Notes: generated from the letters alone by a model not told the origin. 64,000 nt of DNA from Diplonema japonicum (GCA_964019335.1 OZ025688.1:310001-374000), one strand, 5' to 3'; counted from the stretch's first letter, positions 31,819-41,948 are shown. Numbers and translations are program-made.

Positions 31819-33025
31819 CTTTTTTTGGCGGGTCCCTAACACTGATTTTTTTTTTGTTCGGGTCGTCGGTGGTTTTCAGAAGTCCCTCTACAAACATTTT
31901 TTTTTAAAAAAAAAAGGGGGAGGAAGAAGGCGATTTTTATTTAGATGTTGCTTCTTTTTTTGTTTTGTTTTTTATCATGCAACAAACTGAAAACGGGATT
32001 TGATCTTTTAAAAAAAAAAAAGAGGGTGAAGAAAAAAAAAGAAAAAAAAAAAGGGAACAGTATCTACTACCTGTCTGCCACGCCTTTTGATATTGCTGCG
32101 CAGATATAGGTGTAGATATCATTTTTAAAGGTAACATTTTTTTTTTTTTTTAAACAGTTCCCCCTCCCTCTCCCCGTAGTAAGTACTTTTTTTCTTTCTC
32201 TGTTTCTGATTTGGAAGATTAGTTTTGAGGTGGTATGCCTGCTAACAGTGGAAGGGGAATACCAGTGTTTACTGCACAGACCGTCAATGTCTTTAGAGTC
32301 AAAGGCTGTGGATTTTTTTTTCTTTTTTTTTCTTTTTTTTTAAGGGGTAAAATTTGGAGGGAAACTTTTGCCAAACCCCTGCAAACCCAGCCTCTCCTGA
32401 ACGACTGCGGATTGTGTTACCTTTCTTTTTTTTTTCTTCCCCTCTTTGGAAGCAAGGCTCCCTTGATATTTGTAAAACAACCCCCCCCCCCCCCCTTACT
32501 ATTTTTCGTGTCACAAAAAAGCGTGAAGTTATTGATAAACTTTTTTTTAAAAAGAAAAGAAGGAAAAAAAAAAAAGAACAATAACGAAAAGTAGGGGGGA
32601 ACAAATGAAGTATTATAACCCCAATCCCCCTCCCCTGCACTCTTTGCTGTCTTTTGGAGGGGAGGAGATATTTAACTAAAAAAACTAATATCTATTTTTT
32701 TTTTTTTTTAACCCAGCATAACACATTCATAATCTAGTCTGCGCGCGCATGCGTCAAAAAAGAATCAAAAAAAAAAAATATTTGTTCTCCCTTCCCTTTT
32801 TATTTGAATATAAATTGCCGTCTTTTCTGGCTGCAAACAAAAGTAAAATGGGGGAGGGGGGAAAAAGAAGAAGAAGAAAAGAAACGAAAAAAGAGGATGA
32901 TTCTCTGATCTGTACATTATTACAAAGGAACCATGGTACCTGTGCACCCCATGACTTAAAAAGTTTAGTTTTTTTTTTTTTTTTTTGGTGCTGTCTTGAA
33001 ATAACATTTCTTAATTTTTATTTTG

Positions 33026-33072
33026 AACGAGTCTTTGCTTGTCTACGTTTACGGGTTATAAGCTTCTCCAGG
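33026..33072 (+). repeat. Dispersed ACGAGTCTTTG repeat, copy 1
   Basis: ACGAGTCTTTGCTTGTC followed by TTTACGGGTTATAAGCTTCT and CCAGGTTT. Related copies lie at 34390-34466, 37391-37435 (shorter) and 63646-63663 (core only). Confidence 0.6.
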
Positions 33073-33608
33073 TTTCTACCCTATTTGTACGCACGTGTCA
33101 GTTCCTCTACATTTCTCACTTTCGCTTATTTCACTACCTTTTTTTTTTTTTTTTTACAACAGTGAGCACCCCCATGCACGCTGAAACTTTATCGATTTTT
33201 TTCTTTTTTTTTTTTTTTTTTTTTTTTTTGCCTACAGGCACTTCGAACAGGTTGACAAGGTGTCGCCTTGGCTAACAAAAAGTTTAAGGGTAATGGGGTG
33301 TCTCTTATTTTTTTTTTAAGGTAGCATTCAAAGATAGACACCTCCCTTAAACAGCCCCTCGTTGCACCTCAACTTAGAATTGGTACCCCTTCCATGCTTC
33401 TTCCCCCCCCCCTTTTTTTTTCCTTGTTTTGTTTTCTTCTTTCTCCCCTTCTCTGTTCTGCTGCTTCTGAACTCACGCCTCGTCTTAGTTTCCTTCTTTT
33501 TGTCTGTTTATTCGTTTTTATTTCCCCCCCCTTCCTGCCCGTTCTTTGTCTTCCACCACTCACAGATTTCATTCAAAACAAAATACAAAACAAACCCCGG
33601 GAAAGAAA

Positions 33609-33992
33609 ATGTCGATCAGGATGCTCCTCGTTGTTTGCCTTGCTGCCGTTGCCCTTGCTGACACGTTCCAGATCCAGCAGTGCACGAACAAGAAGGCGAC
33701 CGGTAAAAAGATGAACATCAAGACAACAGGGTGCAACGCACTCACCTTCGGGAAGGCGAAGTTCAACCTTGCCCTCTCAGGGGTGAAGGGACGCACGTCG
33801 AACTCGACCCTCGTTGCTGTGGTGAAGGACTACCCGAGCAACAAGTGCACGGGGACCGTGAAGTCCACAGGCGCCGTTGCCTGTACTTGCGTGGGCAGCA
33901 ATGCCTTCTCCTTCGTGTGCAATGGGGGTCCTGCCATCGCCATCCCCTCCCTCTTCCTCCTCGCCGCCTCCCTCGTGGTCTACTTGTTGTAG
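33609..33992 (+). CDS. Six-Cys secreted small protein, type A (copy 1)
   Basis: 127 aa. A signal peptide (MSIRMLLVVCLAAVALA) is followed by a mature part of about 85 residues with six cysteines (QQC, GC, KC, AC-TC, VC) and Asn-linked glycosylation potential (NST). It ends in a short hydrophobic tail (AIPSLFLLAASLVVYLL) preceded by NGGP. Tail and small residues fit a GPI-attachment signal. From ADTFQIQQ onward it is identical to the copies at 36586 and 43510; only the signal peptide differs, where it shares the MSIRMLL start of type C. I do not recognise the family. Probably an abundant cell-surface protein. Confidence 0.8.
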   Translation: MSIRMLLVVCLAAVALADTFQIQQCTNKKATGKKMNIKTTGCNALTFGKAKFNLALSGVKGRTSNSTLVAVVKDYPSNKCTGTVKSTGAVACTCVGSNAFSFVCNGGPAIAIPSLFLLAASLVVYLL

Positions 33993-34628
33993 GTTGGCGA
34001 CAAGTTCTTTGTTTACTAAGATAACGGTTCACTTTACACCTCTTCCCCCCTCCCTTCCTTGCTGCTTCATTCTTTTGAATCCAAACTTGTTTACTTCTAT
34101 TTCTGAAACAAATTGAAACATTCTTGTGTTCTTCAATTTATTCGCTAGCTTCTTTTGTTTTTCTTCTCTTTATCTTCCCACTGTCCACCTCTGCCCTCCC
34201 AAAGGCAAGGGGAAGTGGGCAAAGGTGAAGCGGAGAAGGGGGGGTGGTGACAATCTCACCGTGAAAAGGCCGTCCACTGCAGCGGTAGAATGGCAAGGAA
34301 GGCTCTTCTTTGCTGTTTTTGCGTGTGGATGTCATCCACTCCCCCTCGGCCCAAAATATATATTTTTTCTTCTCTTTTTTTCTTGCAAGAACGAGTCTTT
34401 GACTTGTCCAAACAAAAGGGGAACGTTGGCAACGTGTTTACGGGTTATAAACTTCTCCAGGTTTGCACCCCGACACATTACTAACAACGGCAATTTTTTT
34501 CCTTTTTCTGTCTTTCATGCTGTACTTCTTTTCCTGCAGCGCGGCCGGTGAGCGCAAAAACGCATACCTTAAAAGAATAGTTTTTTTTGTTGTTTGACTT
34601 TCAGCCTGTTGCCTTTGGGCTCACCTGC
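33993..34628 (+). repeat. Duplicated 3' flank of type A genes (copy 1)
   Basis: From the stop codon to about 34370 this flank (GTTGGCGACAAGTTCTTTG, then a T-rich UTR and a CCACTGCAGCGGTAGAATGG block) matches the flanks at about 36970-37370 and 43894-44215. A copy of the ACGAGTCTTTG repeat follows at 34390-34466. Confidence 0.75.
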
Positions 34629-34655
34629 AGTAAGCATGCCCCGTAGCATGCTGGG
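34629..34655 (+). promoter_or_regulatory. Conserved AGTAAG/GCATGC motif upstream of type C gene
   Basis: AGTAAGCATGCC, a short spacer, then TAGCATGCTGGG. It ends 143 bp before ATG 34798. The same motif precedes three other family genes at 118-147 bp. Confidence 0.55.
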
Positions 34656-34797
34656 TGGGGTTGATCACCAATTCCTGTTTTTTTTTTTTTTTTTGTTTGA
34701 CTTTCAGCTTGTTGCCTTTGGGTTCACAACACTCACCACAGATTTCTTACCTTCTCTCCAATCCCAACCTTCAAAAACACAAAACAAAACCGGAAAA

Positions 34798-35178
34798 ATG
34801 TCGATCAGGATGCTCCTCGTTGCCTGCCTCGTTGCCGCCTCCCTTGCGGACTCGTTCCGGATCCAGCAGTGCACGAGTGGGAACGCGACGGGCCCCAAGT
34901 TGAGCATCGAGCTTGCGGGGTGCAGCCTGCTGACGTTCGGTGATAAGCCGTACAACCTCAGCCTGACTGGGGTTAAGGGGTCCAACCTCTACCAGAACCT
35001 CACTGCTGTGGGGAACTCCTTCACCGACAACAAGTGCAAGAATGCGAACCCCGCCACAACCGATATTTCGTGCACCTGCGCCTCCGACAGCCAGTTCACC
35101 TTTGTGTGCGATGGGGCCTCCTTCGCCGTCCCCTCCCTCCTTGTCCTCGTGGCCTCTGTCATGGTTTACATGATGTGA
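34798..35178 (+). CDS. Six-Cys secreted small protein, type C
   Basis: 126 aa: signal peptide MSIRMLLVACLVAASLA, then six conserved Cys in the same order as the other copies (QQC, AGC, NKC, SC-TC, VC), sequons NAT, NLS and NLT, and a C-terminal hydrophobic tail (AVPSLLVLVASVMVYMM) shared with type B. It is the only complete type C copy; its 5' end was also used to build the chimeric pseudogene at 38275. The mature core is clearly diverged from types A and B, so the family has old as well as very recent members. Confidence 0.8.
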   Translation: MSIRMLLVACLVAASLADSFRIQQCTSGNATGPKLSIELAGCSLLTFGDKPYNLSLTGVKGSNLYQNLTAVGNSFTDNKCKNANPATTDISCTCASDSQFTFVCDGASFAVPSLLVLVASVMVYMM

Positions 35179-35463
35179 AAGTGAGGGCTGTGTGGGAAAG
35201 AACACGACCGCAAAGTCCCTTCCTTAAAGTTTAATTAATAGGACTAAGAATTATTTTTTATGGGATCTGGGGGGATGTTATTCGTTCCAATGCGAACGAC
35301 GACCCGACTTTCCGATCAATGAGGGAAAACAAGGGAAAAAGGAAACATTTCCCCGGTATTCGCCTCTGCGATGACCTCTTCCCATTCGCTGCTTTTCTAT
35401 TCTCTCTTCGTTGTTCCGTATCTTTGAAGATGGCAGCTCGATAGCCGTTCTGCTGTCACCCAT

Positions 35464-35492
35464 AGTAAGTATGCACTTCTAGCATGCTGGGG
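35464..35492 (+). promoter_or_regulatory. Conserved AGTAAG/GCATGC motif upstream of type B copy 1
   Basis: AGTAAGTATGCA, spacer, then TAGCATGCTGGGG. Ends 128 bp before ATG 35620, inside a segment duplicated at 43337-43440. Confidence 0.55.
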
Positions 35493-35619
35493 GGAGCTCC
35501 TTCTTCGCTTAAACGGTTCCTCTATGTATTCCTCTTTCATTTTTTTTTATTTCTATATGAGAATAAAGAAGTATCACCTTTGCAGATAACTTTTCTTCAT
35601 CACACAACTTTCAAACAAG

Positions 35620-35991
35620 ATGTTCACCAGGATGCTCCTCGTTGCCTGCCTCACTGCCGTTGCCCTTGCTGACAACTACCAGTTCCAGGTGTGCACAGCT
35701 GGGAACGTGACGGGGTCGAAGTTCGACATTGAGAACGACAAGTGCACGGTGATCACGAGCACGAACACGAACTTCACCCTGACGGGTGTTACGGGTCTTG
35801 CTGAGAACCAGACCCTCACTGGTGTGCTGAACGTGTTCAGCGATGACGTGTGCACGGCTCCCGCCAGCATGTCCACAGATGTTGCCTGTACCTGTGGCAG
35901 CAACGCCTACGCCCTGGTGTGCGATGGGGCCGCCTTCGCTGTCCCCTCCCTCCTTGTCCTCGTGGCCTCTGTCATGGTTTACATGATGTGA
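35620..35991 (+). CDS. Six-Cys secreted small protein, type B (copy 1)
   Basis: 123 aa: signal peptide MFTRMLLVACLTAVALA, core with six Cys (QVC, DKC, DVC, AC-TC, VC), sequons NVT, NFT and NQT, and GPI-type hydrophobic tail after CDGAAFAVP. Nearly identical to copies at 42695 and 44436. The 5' flank holds TTTCTATATGAGAATAAA and GTATCACCTTTGCAGATA, shared with 36586, 42695 and 43510. The 3' flank (from GTAGTGGAACGT) is not shared. Confidence 0.8.
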   Translation: MFTRMLLVACLTAVALADNYQFQVCTAGNVTGSKFDIENDKCTVITSTNTNFTLTGVTGLAENQTLTGVLNVFSDDVCTAPASMSTDVACTCGSNAYALVCDGAAFAVPSLLVLVASVMVYMM

Positions 35992-36449
35992 GTAGTGGAA
36001 CGTACCCAATAGAAATATTTTAAAATAGAACATTTTTTTTTCCCCTTCCACCCGTGGTGTGGCTTAAGAGCAGCAAGCCTAATGCGCTCAGAACCCTTCA
36101 TTATGATGCCTCAAAACAGCACAGCCACACCGCAGACACCCACTTATCAAGCACTTTTATTTTTTATTCCCGTCCCTCACAAGAAATTGGGTTGTTTCTC
36201 CCATGGATTGATTCACAACGAGGCAAAAAGGCTTCTTCTTATTTTTTCGGTCCTGATCTTGGCACACGAGGTAGCCCGTCTGGCCTCGGCCATTGCGGCA
36301 TCGAAGAAGAGGGAGATCCAGTGCCTCTCGGACTCTCAATTTTGTAGTTATTTTTTTTTTTATTTCCACTCTTCGTTTTTATTTCATTCTTTCTTTTTTT
36401 AATATGAATTGGTGCATGTGAAAAAGAAGGGAAAACAAAAACACTCAAA
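35992..36449. other. Spacer in the six-Cys cluster
   Basis: Unique sequence for this window, T-rich after 36340. No gene recognised. Confidence 0.5.
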
Positions 36450-36499
36450 ATGTCGGTCAGGATGCTCCTCGTTGTTTGTCTTGCTGCCGTTGCCCATGT
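36450..36499 (+). pseudogene. Truncated 5' fragment of a six-Cys gene
   Basis: ATGTCGGTCAGGATGCTCCT and the next 30 bases encode the signal peptide MSVRMLLVVCLAAVAH of a type A/C-like member. Homology stops at GCCCATG and runs straight into TATTCTTCTTTC, the 5' leader that precedes type A at 43420. The shared ATGTATTCTTC at the joint looks like the crossover point. Confidence 0.75.
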
Positions 36500-36585
36500 A
36501 TTCTTCTTTCTTTTTTTATTATTTCTATATGAGAATAAAAAGTATCACCTTTGCAGATAGCTTTTCTTCATCGCATAACTAACAG

Positions 36586-36969
36586 ATGTTCACCAGGATG
36601 CTCCTCGTTGCCTGCCTCGTTGCCGCCGCCCTTGCTGACACGTTCCAGATCCAGCAGTGCACGAACAAGAAGGCGACCGGTAAAAAGATGAACATCAAGA
36701 CAACAGGGTGCAACGCACTCACCTTCGGGAAGGCGAAGTTCAACCTTGCCCTCTCAGGGGTGAAGGGACGCACGTCGAACTCGACCCTCGTTGCTGTGGT
36801 GAAGGACTACCCGAGCAACAAGTGCACGGGGACCGTGAAGTCCACAGGCGCCGTTGCCTGTACTTGCGTGGGCAGCAATGCCTTCTCCTTCGTGTGCAAT
36901 GGGGGTCCTGCCATCGCCATCCCCTCCCTCTTCCTCCTCGCCGCCTCCCTCGTGGTCTACTTGTTGTAG
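36586..36969 (+). CDS. Six-Cys secreted small protein, type A (copy 2)
   Basis: 127 aa with signal peptide MFTRMLLVACLVAAALA, six Cys and hydrophobic tail. The protein is identical to copy 3 at 43510. Its 5' leader is of the type used by B genes, its body is type A, and its 3' flank is the type A flank with a small insertion (GAACAAAGACAAC after GGCGAC). Duplication is recent, or gene conversion keeps the copies alike. Confidence 0.8.
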   Translation: MFTRMLLVACLVAAALADTFQIQQCTNKKATGKKMNIKTTGCNALTFGKAKFNLALSGVKGRTSNSTLVAVVKDYPSNKCTGTVKSTGAVACTCVGSNAFSFVCNGGPAIAIPSLFLLAASLVVYLL

Positions 36970-37595
36970 GTTGGCGACGAACAAAGACAACAAGTTCTTT
37001 GTTTACTAAGATAACGGTTCACCTTTACACCTCTTCCCCCCTCCCTTCGTTGCTGCTTCATTCTTTTGAATTCAAACTTGTTTACTTCTATTTCTGAAAC
37101 AAATTGAAACATTCTTGTGTTCTTCAATTTATTCGCTAGCTTCTTCTGTTTTTCTTCTCTTTATCTTCCCACTGTCCACCTCTGCCCTCCCAAAGGCAAG
37201 GGAAGTGGGCAAAGGTAAGGGGGGAAGGGGGGGGTGGTGGCAGTCCCACCGTGAAAAGGCCGTCCACTGCAGCGGTAGAATGGCAAGGAAGGCTCTTCTT
37301 TGCTGTTTTTTTTGCTTATGGATGTCACCCACCCCCTCGGCCCAAAATATACACCTTTTTTCTTTTTTTTCTGTTTTACCTTTCTTGCAAGAACGAGTCT
37401 TTGAGTTGTCAAACAAAAGGGGAACGTTGGCACACAAACAACGGCCAATTTTTCCCCTTTTCTGTCTTTCATGCGGAAGTTATTTTACTGTTTATTTTTA
37501 TTTACTTTCAGCTTTTTGCAACACTCACCACATATTTCCTCCCTCTCTAGTCTCAATCTTCAAAAAACACAAAAAAAAAAAACAATAGCTATTTA
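36970..37595 (+). repeat. Duplicated 3' flank of type A genes (copy 2)
   Basis: Matches 33993-34370 with small indels, and carries a shortened ACGAGTCTTTG repeat at 37391-37435. The duplicated part ends near 37560, where the transposon-derived block begins. Confidence 0.7.
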
Positions 37596-37652
37596 CTGCC
37601 AACAAGTAATGACTTTACCGTTACCTCGAGGTCGGTAAAGCATTACTTGGCG
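37596..37652. repeat. Long palindrome centred on CTCGAG
   Basis: Arms GCCAACAAGTAATG...TTTACCG and CGGTAAAGCATTACTTGGC are inverted around ACCTCGAGGT, giving about 57 bp that can fold into a cruciform or hairpin. It abuts the TIR element at 37665. Confidence 0.75.
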
Positions 37653-37664
37653 GTAGGTAAGTGG

Positions 37665-38267
37665 TTTTATTTCATGACACTCTGAAATTACTTCACCACG
37701 AGGGGCACAACAGGGTGACAAGGAGTACAACAAGAGAGGGGTTACAAAGGTTACAATACAAGTTGTTTTTCCTCCTTTTGTTGACTAAGAACTGCCGCTG
37801 TCGCTGGCATTGCCACTGTCACCATCTCTAATCAGGCCTTCCCATACCTGGCGCGGCCGCTGGCTCCTTTTTTTCTGCTGCTTCGGTATTTTGAAGTCTT
37901 TTGGGGTGCTTGGGTAAGCTGACTAAGTTACCCTTACCCACAGAAGAGTTACCCACAGAAACTGGGAACAAGGCCTAGCCAAAAGTGGGCAAATTGGGAG
38001 GAAAAAGTAGTCCAACTTGGAACTGAGCCGAGGCAAAAGTTGGCCAATTGAGCTGAACCTGGGGGGAAATAGCAAACTGAGAGGAAAAAGTAGCCCCACT
38101 GGGAACCGAACCGAGGCAAAAATTGGCCTACCGAGGCATATTATTTAATGGAAACCCCCTATTACTTCACGGAAAACAGGCCATTATTTCACCGTGAAGT
38201 AATGAGATTTAGCGTGAAGTAATGGGCCCCCCAGTGCGTGAAGTAATTTCTGAAGAGTGAAATAAAA
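37665..38267. mobile_element. Non-autonomous TIR element (MITE-like)
   Basis: About 600 bp. The left end TTTTATTTCA...CTCTGAAATTACTTCAC and the reverse complement of the right end TTTTATTTCACTCTTCAGAA...TTACTTCAC are imperfect terminal inverted repeats of about 30 bp. Extra GTGAAGTAAT motifs cluster inside the right end. The interior holds two similar segments (GAGGAAAAAGTAG, GAACYGARCCGAGGCAAAA) and no open frame. It ends 8 bp before the ATG of the chimeric pseudogene, whose upstream region it replaced. Confidence 0.7.
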
Positions 38268-38274
38268 TAAAAAA

Positions 38275-39900
38275 ATGTCGATCAGGATGCTCCTCGTTGC
38301 CGCCTCCCTTGCGGACTCGTTCTAGATCCAGCAGTGCACGAGTGGGAATGAACCACCCCGACCACCTGTCCTTCTTCTGGACCAGCGGGATCGACCACCC
38401 CCACGGCAACCAGCCCACCGCTTCTGTCGACGGTCTCATCAGCGGCATCCCCGATTGGGTCACCATTGCTGAAATGGACGACAGGTCTGCTGAGTTTGAC
38501 TGGACCACCAGCAGCACAATGGGTGTCATCGACCACAACCAGATCACCTCTGGGACCAGGAACATCGGTTGCCGTTGGAGGTTCGCCGAGAACACCGACG
38601 GCGGTGCCATCGAAGGGCTTCCCGCGAACCTGAACTGGGAGATGAAGATGACCACGAAGTTCCACTTCGGGATCGACACCTGGTCCTTCCACTTCGGCGA
38701 CGGGTCCACCGCACAGGACATGGACCCCTCCGAGCCTGTGTACCTTCGCCCTGTGGTGACGACTGTGGACACCGGTGTTGCCCCCTACCCCGAGACGGCA
38801 GGGAAGGAGACCTTCTGCACCCTTGTGAAGTCCGACAACGATGGGGAGCAGCTGACCTACACCTTCAGTTGGGGCGACGATACCCCCGACACCGTTGTGA
38901 CGAAGACGGAAGGAAACCTTGCCTGTGCCGAGCACGACTTCTGCGGTCCTGTGTCGGCGACCTGTGGTGGGACGGCACCCCGCAAGGTGCGTGTGTTTGC
39001 GAAGGGGTCCGGTTGCAGCGCCATCCACAAGATCCTTGCGGATGAGGAGATCGGGACCTGCCCGCCGCTCAACGTCGTGGGGGACGTGAAACAGTTCGTG
39101 GTGGAGCAGGAGAACGGGAAGAACCGCAGGACGGTCCCTGCTGTGGAGGGGACGATGACAGCGAAGGAGTTCTACGACTTCAACTCTTGGAGCAGCCACA
39201 CCGGGTTTGAGAAGGCTGGGACCTCGAACATGTTCCTGTACGGGGACCTCACGAACCCCCACCACCTGTCCTTCTTCTGGATCCACGGTATCGACCACCC
39301 CCAGGGGAACCAACCTGAGTCCGACGTCGACGCCCTCATCACCGGGATCCCGAGTGGTGTCACCATTGCGCAGAGCGACGACAGGACGGCCGAGTGGGAC
39401 TGGACCAGCAACAAGCTCGGGGACATCACCCACAACGGCGGGAACATCGGCGGGCACTGGTGGTTCAACCAGAACACAGACGGCGGTGCTCTTGACGGCT
39501 TCCCCACGAACCTGAACTGGGAGATGAAGATCCAAGCGAACTTCATCAGGGGGATCGACACCTGGTCCTTCCTCTTCGGCAACGGGTCTGCAGCAGGACA
39601 TGAACATGAGCGAGCCTGTGTACCTTCGCCCTGTGGTGACCTCTGTGGATCTTGGTGTGGCCCCTTACCCTCAGGTGGCTGGTGCCGAGACCTTCTGCAC
39701 CCTCGTGGAGTCCATCACACAGGAGCAGCTGACATACACCTTCAAGTGGGGCGACGAGACCCCCGACACCGTTGTGACTGGACCTGCTGGCCATGTTACC
39801 TGTGCGTCGCACGACTTCTGCGGTCCTGTGTCGGCGACCTGTGGTGGGACGGCACCCCGCAAGGTGCGTGTCTTCGTGAAAATGACTAGCTGCGTGGGTG
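38275..39900 (+). pseudogene. Chimeric pseudogene: six-Cys signal peptide joined to a two-repeat secreted protein
   Basis: The first 70 bp repeat the start of the type C gene (MSIRMLLV..ASLADSF), then hit an in-frame TAG at about 38323. Homology to type C ends at CACGAGTGGGAA. From there another protein begins, with two tandem copies of about 265 residues: HPDHLSFFWTSGIDHPHGNQ matched by NPHHLSFFWIHGIDHPQGNQ, and twice FCGPVSATCGGTAPRKVRVF. The first half of each copy is Trp/Asp-rich and the second half has paired Cys, suggesting an extracellular fold. A 2-bp deletion near 39590 breaks the second copy. Family not recognised. High GC and long open frames suggest recent decay from a functional surface gene. 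Confidence 0.75.
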
Positions 39901-40027
39901 TCAAAAACTCTAGGAATGAAATGAGGAGCGTAATAGCGAAGAAGAAGGGAAGAAAAAAAAAAAAAAAAAAAAACCCAATCCCCAAAGATTTATATATGAG
40001 AACTAGCCTTTTTTTTTAAATATTTAG
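39901..40027. other. Short A-rich and T-rich spacer
   Basis: Sequence downstream of the pseudogene: a poly-A block at about 39952-39973 and a short poly-T. No feature seen. Confidence 0.4.
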
Positions 40028-41720
40028 GGGTAGATAAGTAGGGGACATTCCAAAACAGGAACCTCCTTTATCTCATCTTAAATATTTTATTCTCTATTTG
40101 CTCTCCCCCTCAGGACCAAAGAACACACGCGGTCCCTTTTTTTTCTTGTCCCCCCCCCCCCTCTTTTTCTTTTTTTTTGGAGTTTAAAACATCTATACTT
40201 TGATAATTGTCGTTACTGCAAAGAATTTTTACGCTCCATATTCGCTCGTTGTACCTAGGCGAAGCGGGTTCAAACCCCACTCCAGCGGATTTTTTTTAGG
40301 CTCACCACAGGGGAGAAACGGCAGCCTAAACCGGTATTTCCGTGAAAGCTTTTCGTAAGCTTGTGGGAGTCTAGTTGAGAAAAGTGCAGTTTTGAGGGAA
40401 GGACAGCTCTTAACATTGTTAGTTGTTAGTCAGTAAGCATAACAGCCCTGTCCTCTGCACTTCGGCCGTAATCACCAAATACAAACGGGTGGAGATGACG
40501 AGAAGGTCAAAGAGGGTTCCGTAGGGGAGTTTATAGTTGAAGAGACAGATGCGCATCTATGCCATCCACCACAGGGCAACGTACAGTCCAAATGGAATGG
40601 CATAGTCATTTGAAAGTGACGTTGCCTTTGGGGCAGAAGTTATTTCTGCTTGGAAGGTACTTATGTGGGAATTACACCGATCACCGGTCACGTTTGCGTT
40701 GGAAGATCCTTGACCCGCGTGCCCTGGTTTGATGACCAGCCTGAACGGAACGGAGACTATGAAACAAGCAGTGACGACGACCGGAGAATACTTCCTACTC
40801 CTGAGAGTACAGGGGCAACTCGAAGGGAAAGACCAAAGCAAGCCCTTCCAGCCAGCAGAGAGCCTCAGACTACGAGGACTCCAGATGGACAGGATCGCGA
40901 TAGCGGAGTACAGCCACAAGGAGCTCCACTACCGGGTCCACAACACAAAAGAGGGCAAGAAGTGAGATCTCAGAGCAGACGGGGTGGAAGTGCCATATGC
41001 AGGCAAAAACAAAGGATGGCACCCCAGCCTCATCTTGTACAAGAAGCACAAGACCGAGGAAGCAGGGGAGGGCCACCCGAGGCACAACAGAGGACATGGA
41101 CAACCTCCCCAACGTAGCAGCAACAACAGTAACAGCAGCAGTAGCAGCAGCAGCAGCAGCAAAGACAGTAGCGACAACAGAAAGTAAAGAAGAAGACATC
41201 AGTACCTCCCCCCCCCCCTTCCTCCTCCTCCCTTCCTGCTGTTCTACGTCGGGTGGATCAAGCGTCTGAAGAAACAACAGATTTTTCTGGTGACCCCTAC
41301 TCTTCAGTGTACTAGTTTCTTTTCATCATTATTCTGTGTTGGTCACCGATCACACCAACACCGGCTGAGGAAGACGCAGTACTACCTTCTGGAAGTGGTG
41401 GCAAAGCGAGACCAGTTTCTCCAGGACAAGAGAATGCTAGAAACGTACACGACGCACCCCTGGAACAGATAACGGAAGGAAACGCTCATGCACACCACCT
41501 GAGTGGTAGGAGCTGAAGAAGCACGTGAGCGGGAGCCTGATGATGAAGCACGGAGAAGACATTATCAAGTAGCTCAGGAAGCTGAAGTAGTACGACGGAC
41601 CGAGGAAGACGAGTCACCACAATGGAACTCGTACTAGACTTCGAGAACAGGGAAAGAGGTAGATAAAGATAAGTAGACAAGGACGTTCCAGAACAGGAAC
41701 CTCCTTTATCTTATCTCTTA
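40028..41720. mobile_element. Possible LTR-retroelement debris bounded by short direct repeats
   Basis: TTCCAAAACAGGAACCTCCT plus TTATCTCATCT at 40048-40079 recurs as TTCCAGAACAGGAACCTCCT plus TTATCTTATCT at 41686-41717. Both are preceded by AGATAAGTAG. The 1.6 kb between has a different, less homopolymeric composition. It contains several interrupted charged frames (such as DDQPERNGDYETSSDDDR) but no readable reverse transcriptase or integrase, and an AGC-rich run at 41120-41165. A decayed LTR element is one reading; the evidence is weak. Confidence 0.3.
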
Positions 41721-41866
41721 TTCTGTGTTTATTTCATCACAGTGTTGATGGGCTGAGACGCGTCGTGAGTGTGTATCGCGGAGGATATCTGGTGTGGAAA
41801 GAAGGGAACCTACTCCACCCACTATGCCGGATGCCTGAGTAAAGATGGGGGGTCAGAGTTTTGAAT
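41721..41866. other. Spacer before tRNA-like sequence
   Basis: Mixed sequence (TTCATCACAGTGTTGATGGG...) with no recognised feature. Confidence 0.4.
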
Positions 41867-41948
41867 TCCTGTGTGGTAGAGTGGTTACCGTGCTCACCTG
41901 TCAGGCCCCCTTGTTCCAGGACGCGGGTTCGAATCCCGACGCAGTGGT
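41867..41948 (+). ncRNA. tRNA-like sequence with A and B boxes (SINE head or tRNA pseudogene)
   Basis: TGGTAGAGTGGTTA at 41874-41887 matches an A box and GGGTTCGAATCCC at about 41925-41937 is a perfect B box. Six of seven acceptor positions can pair (TCCTGTG with CGCAGTG, with wobbles). The D and anticodon arms do not fold well, so this is not a convincing functional tRNA. A second B-box-like GGGTTCGAACCCC follows at about 41959. A tRNA-derived SINE is likely. Confidence 0.45.

Larger units (their letters stand above)
31463..33608. other. Gene-poor, homopolymer-rich region
   Basis: About 2.1 kb with many poly-T, poly-A, poly-C and CT-repeat blocks. It contains one copy of the dispersed TTGCTAACCACTTCG repeat (31779-31818) and one of the ACGAGTCTTTG repeat (33026-33072). 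The short frames present are driven by homopolymers. No gene is supported. Confidence 0.6.

Noticed and set aside
38282..39607. 441-codon minus-strand frame
   Set aside because: Shadow of the high-GC two-repeat pseudogene; no conserved motifs in this frame, whereas the plus frame shows clear internal repeats.
40240..40292. Functional tRNA at GCGGGTTCAAACCCC
   Set aside because: Only a B-box/T-arm-like end is present; no A box or acceptor partner upstream.
40557..41117. Overlapping 80-155-codon frames in both strands
   Set aside because: No family motif, no consistent start or composition; more likely decayed repeat sequence than a gene.
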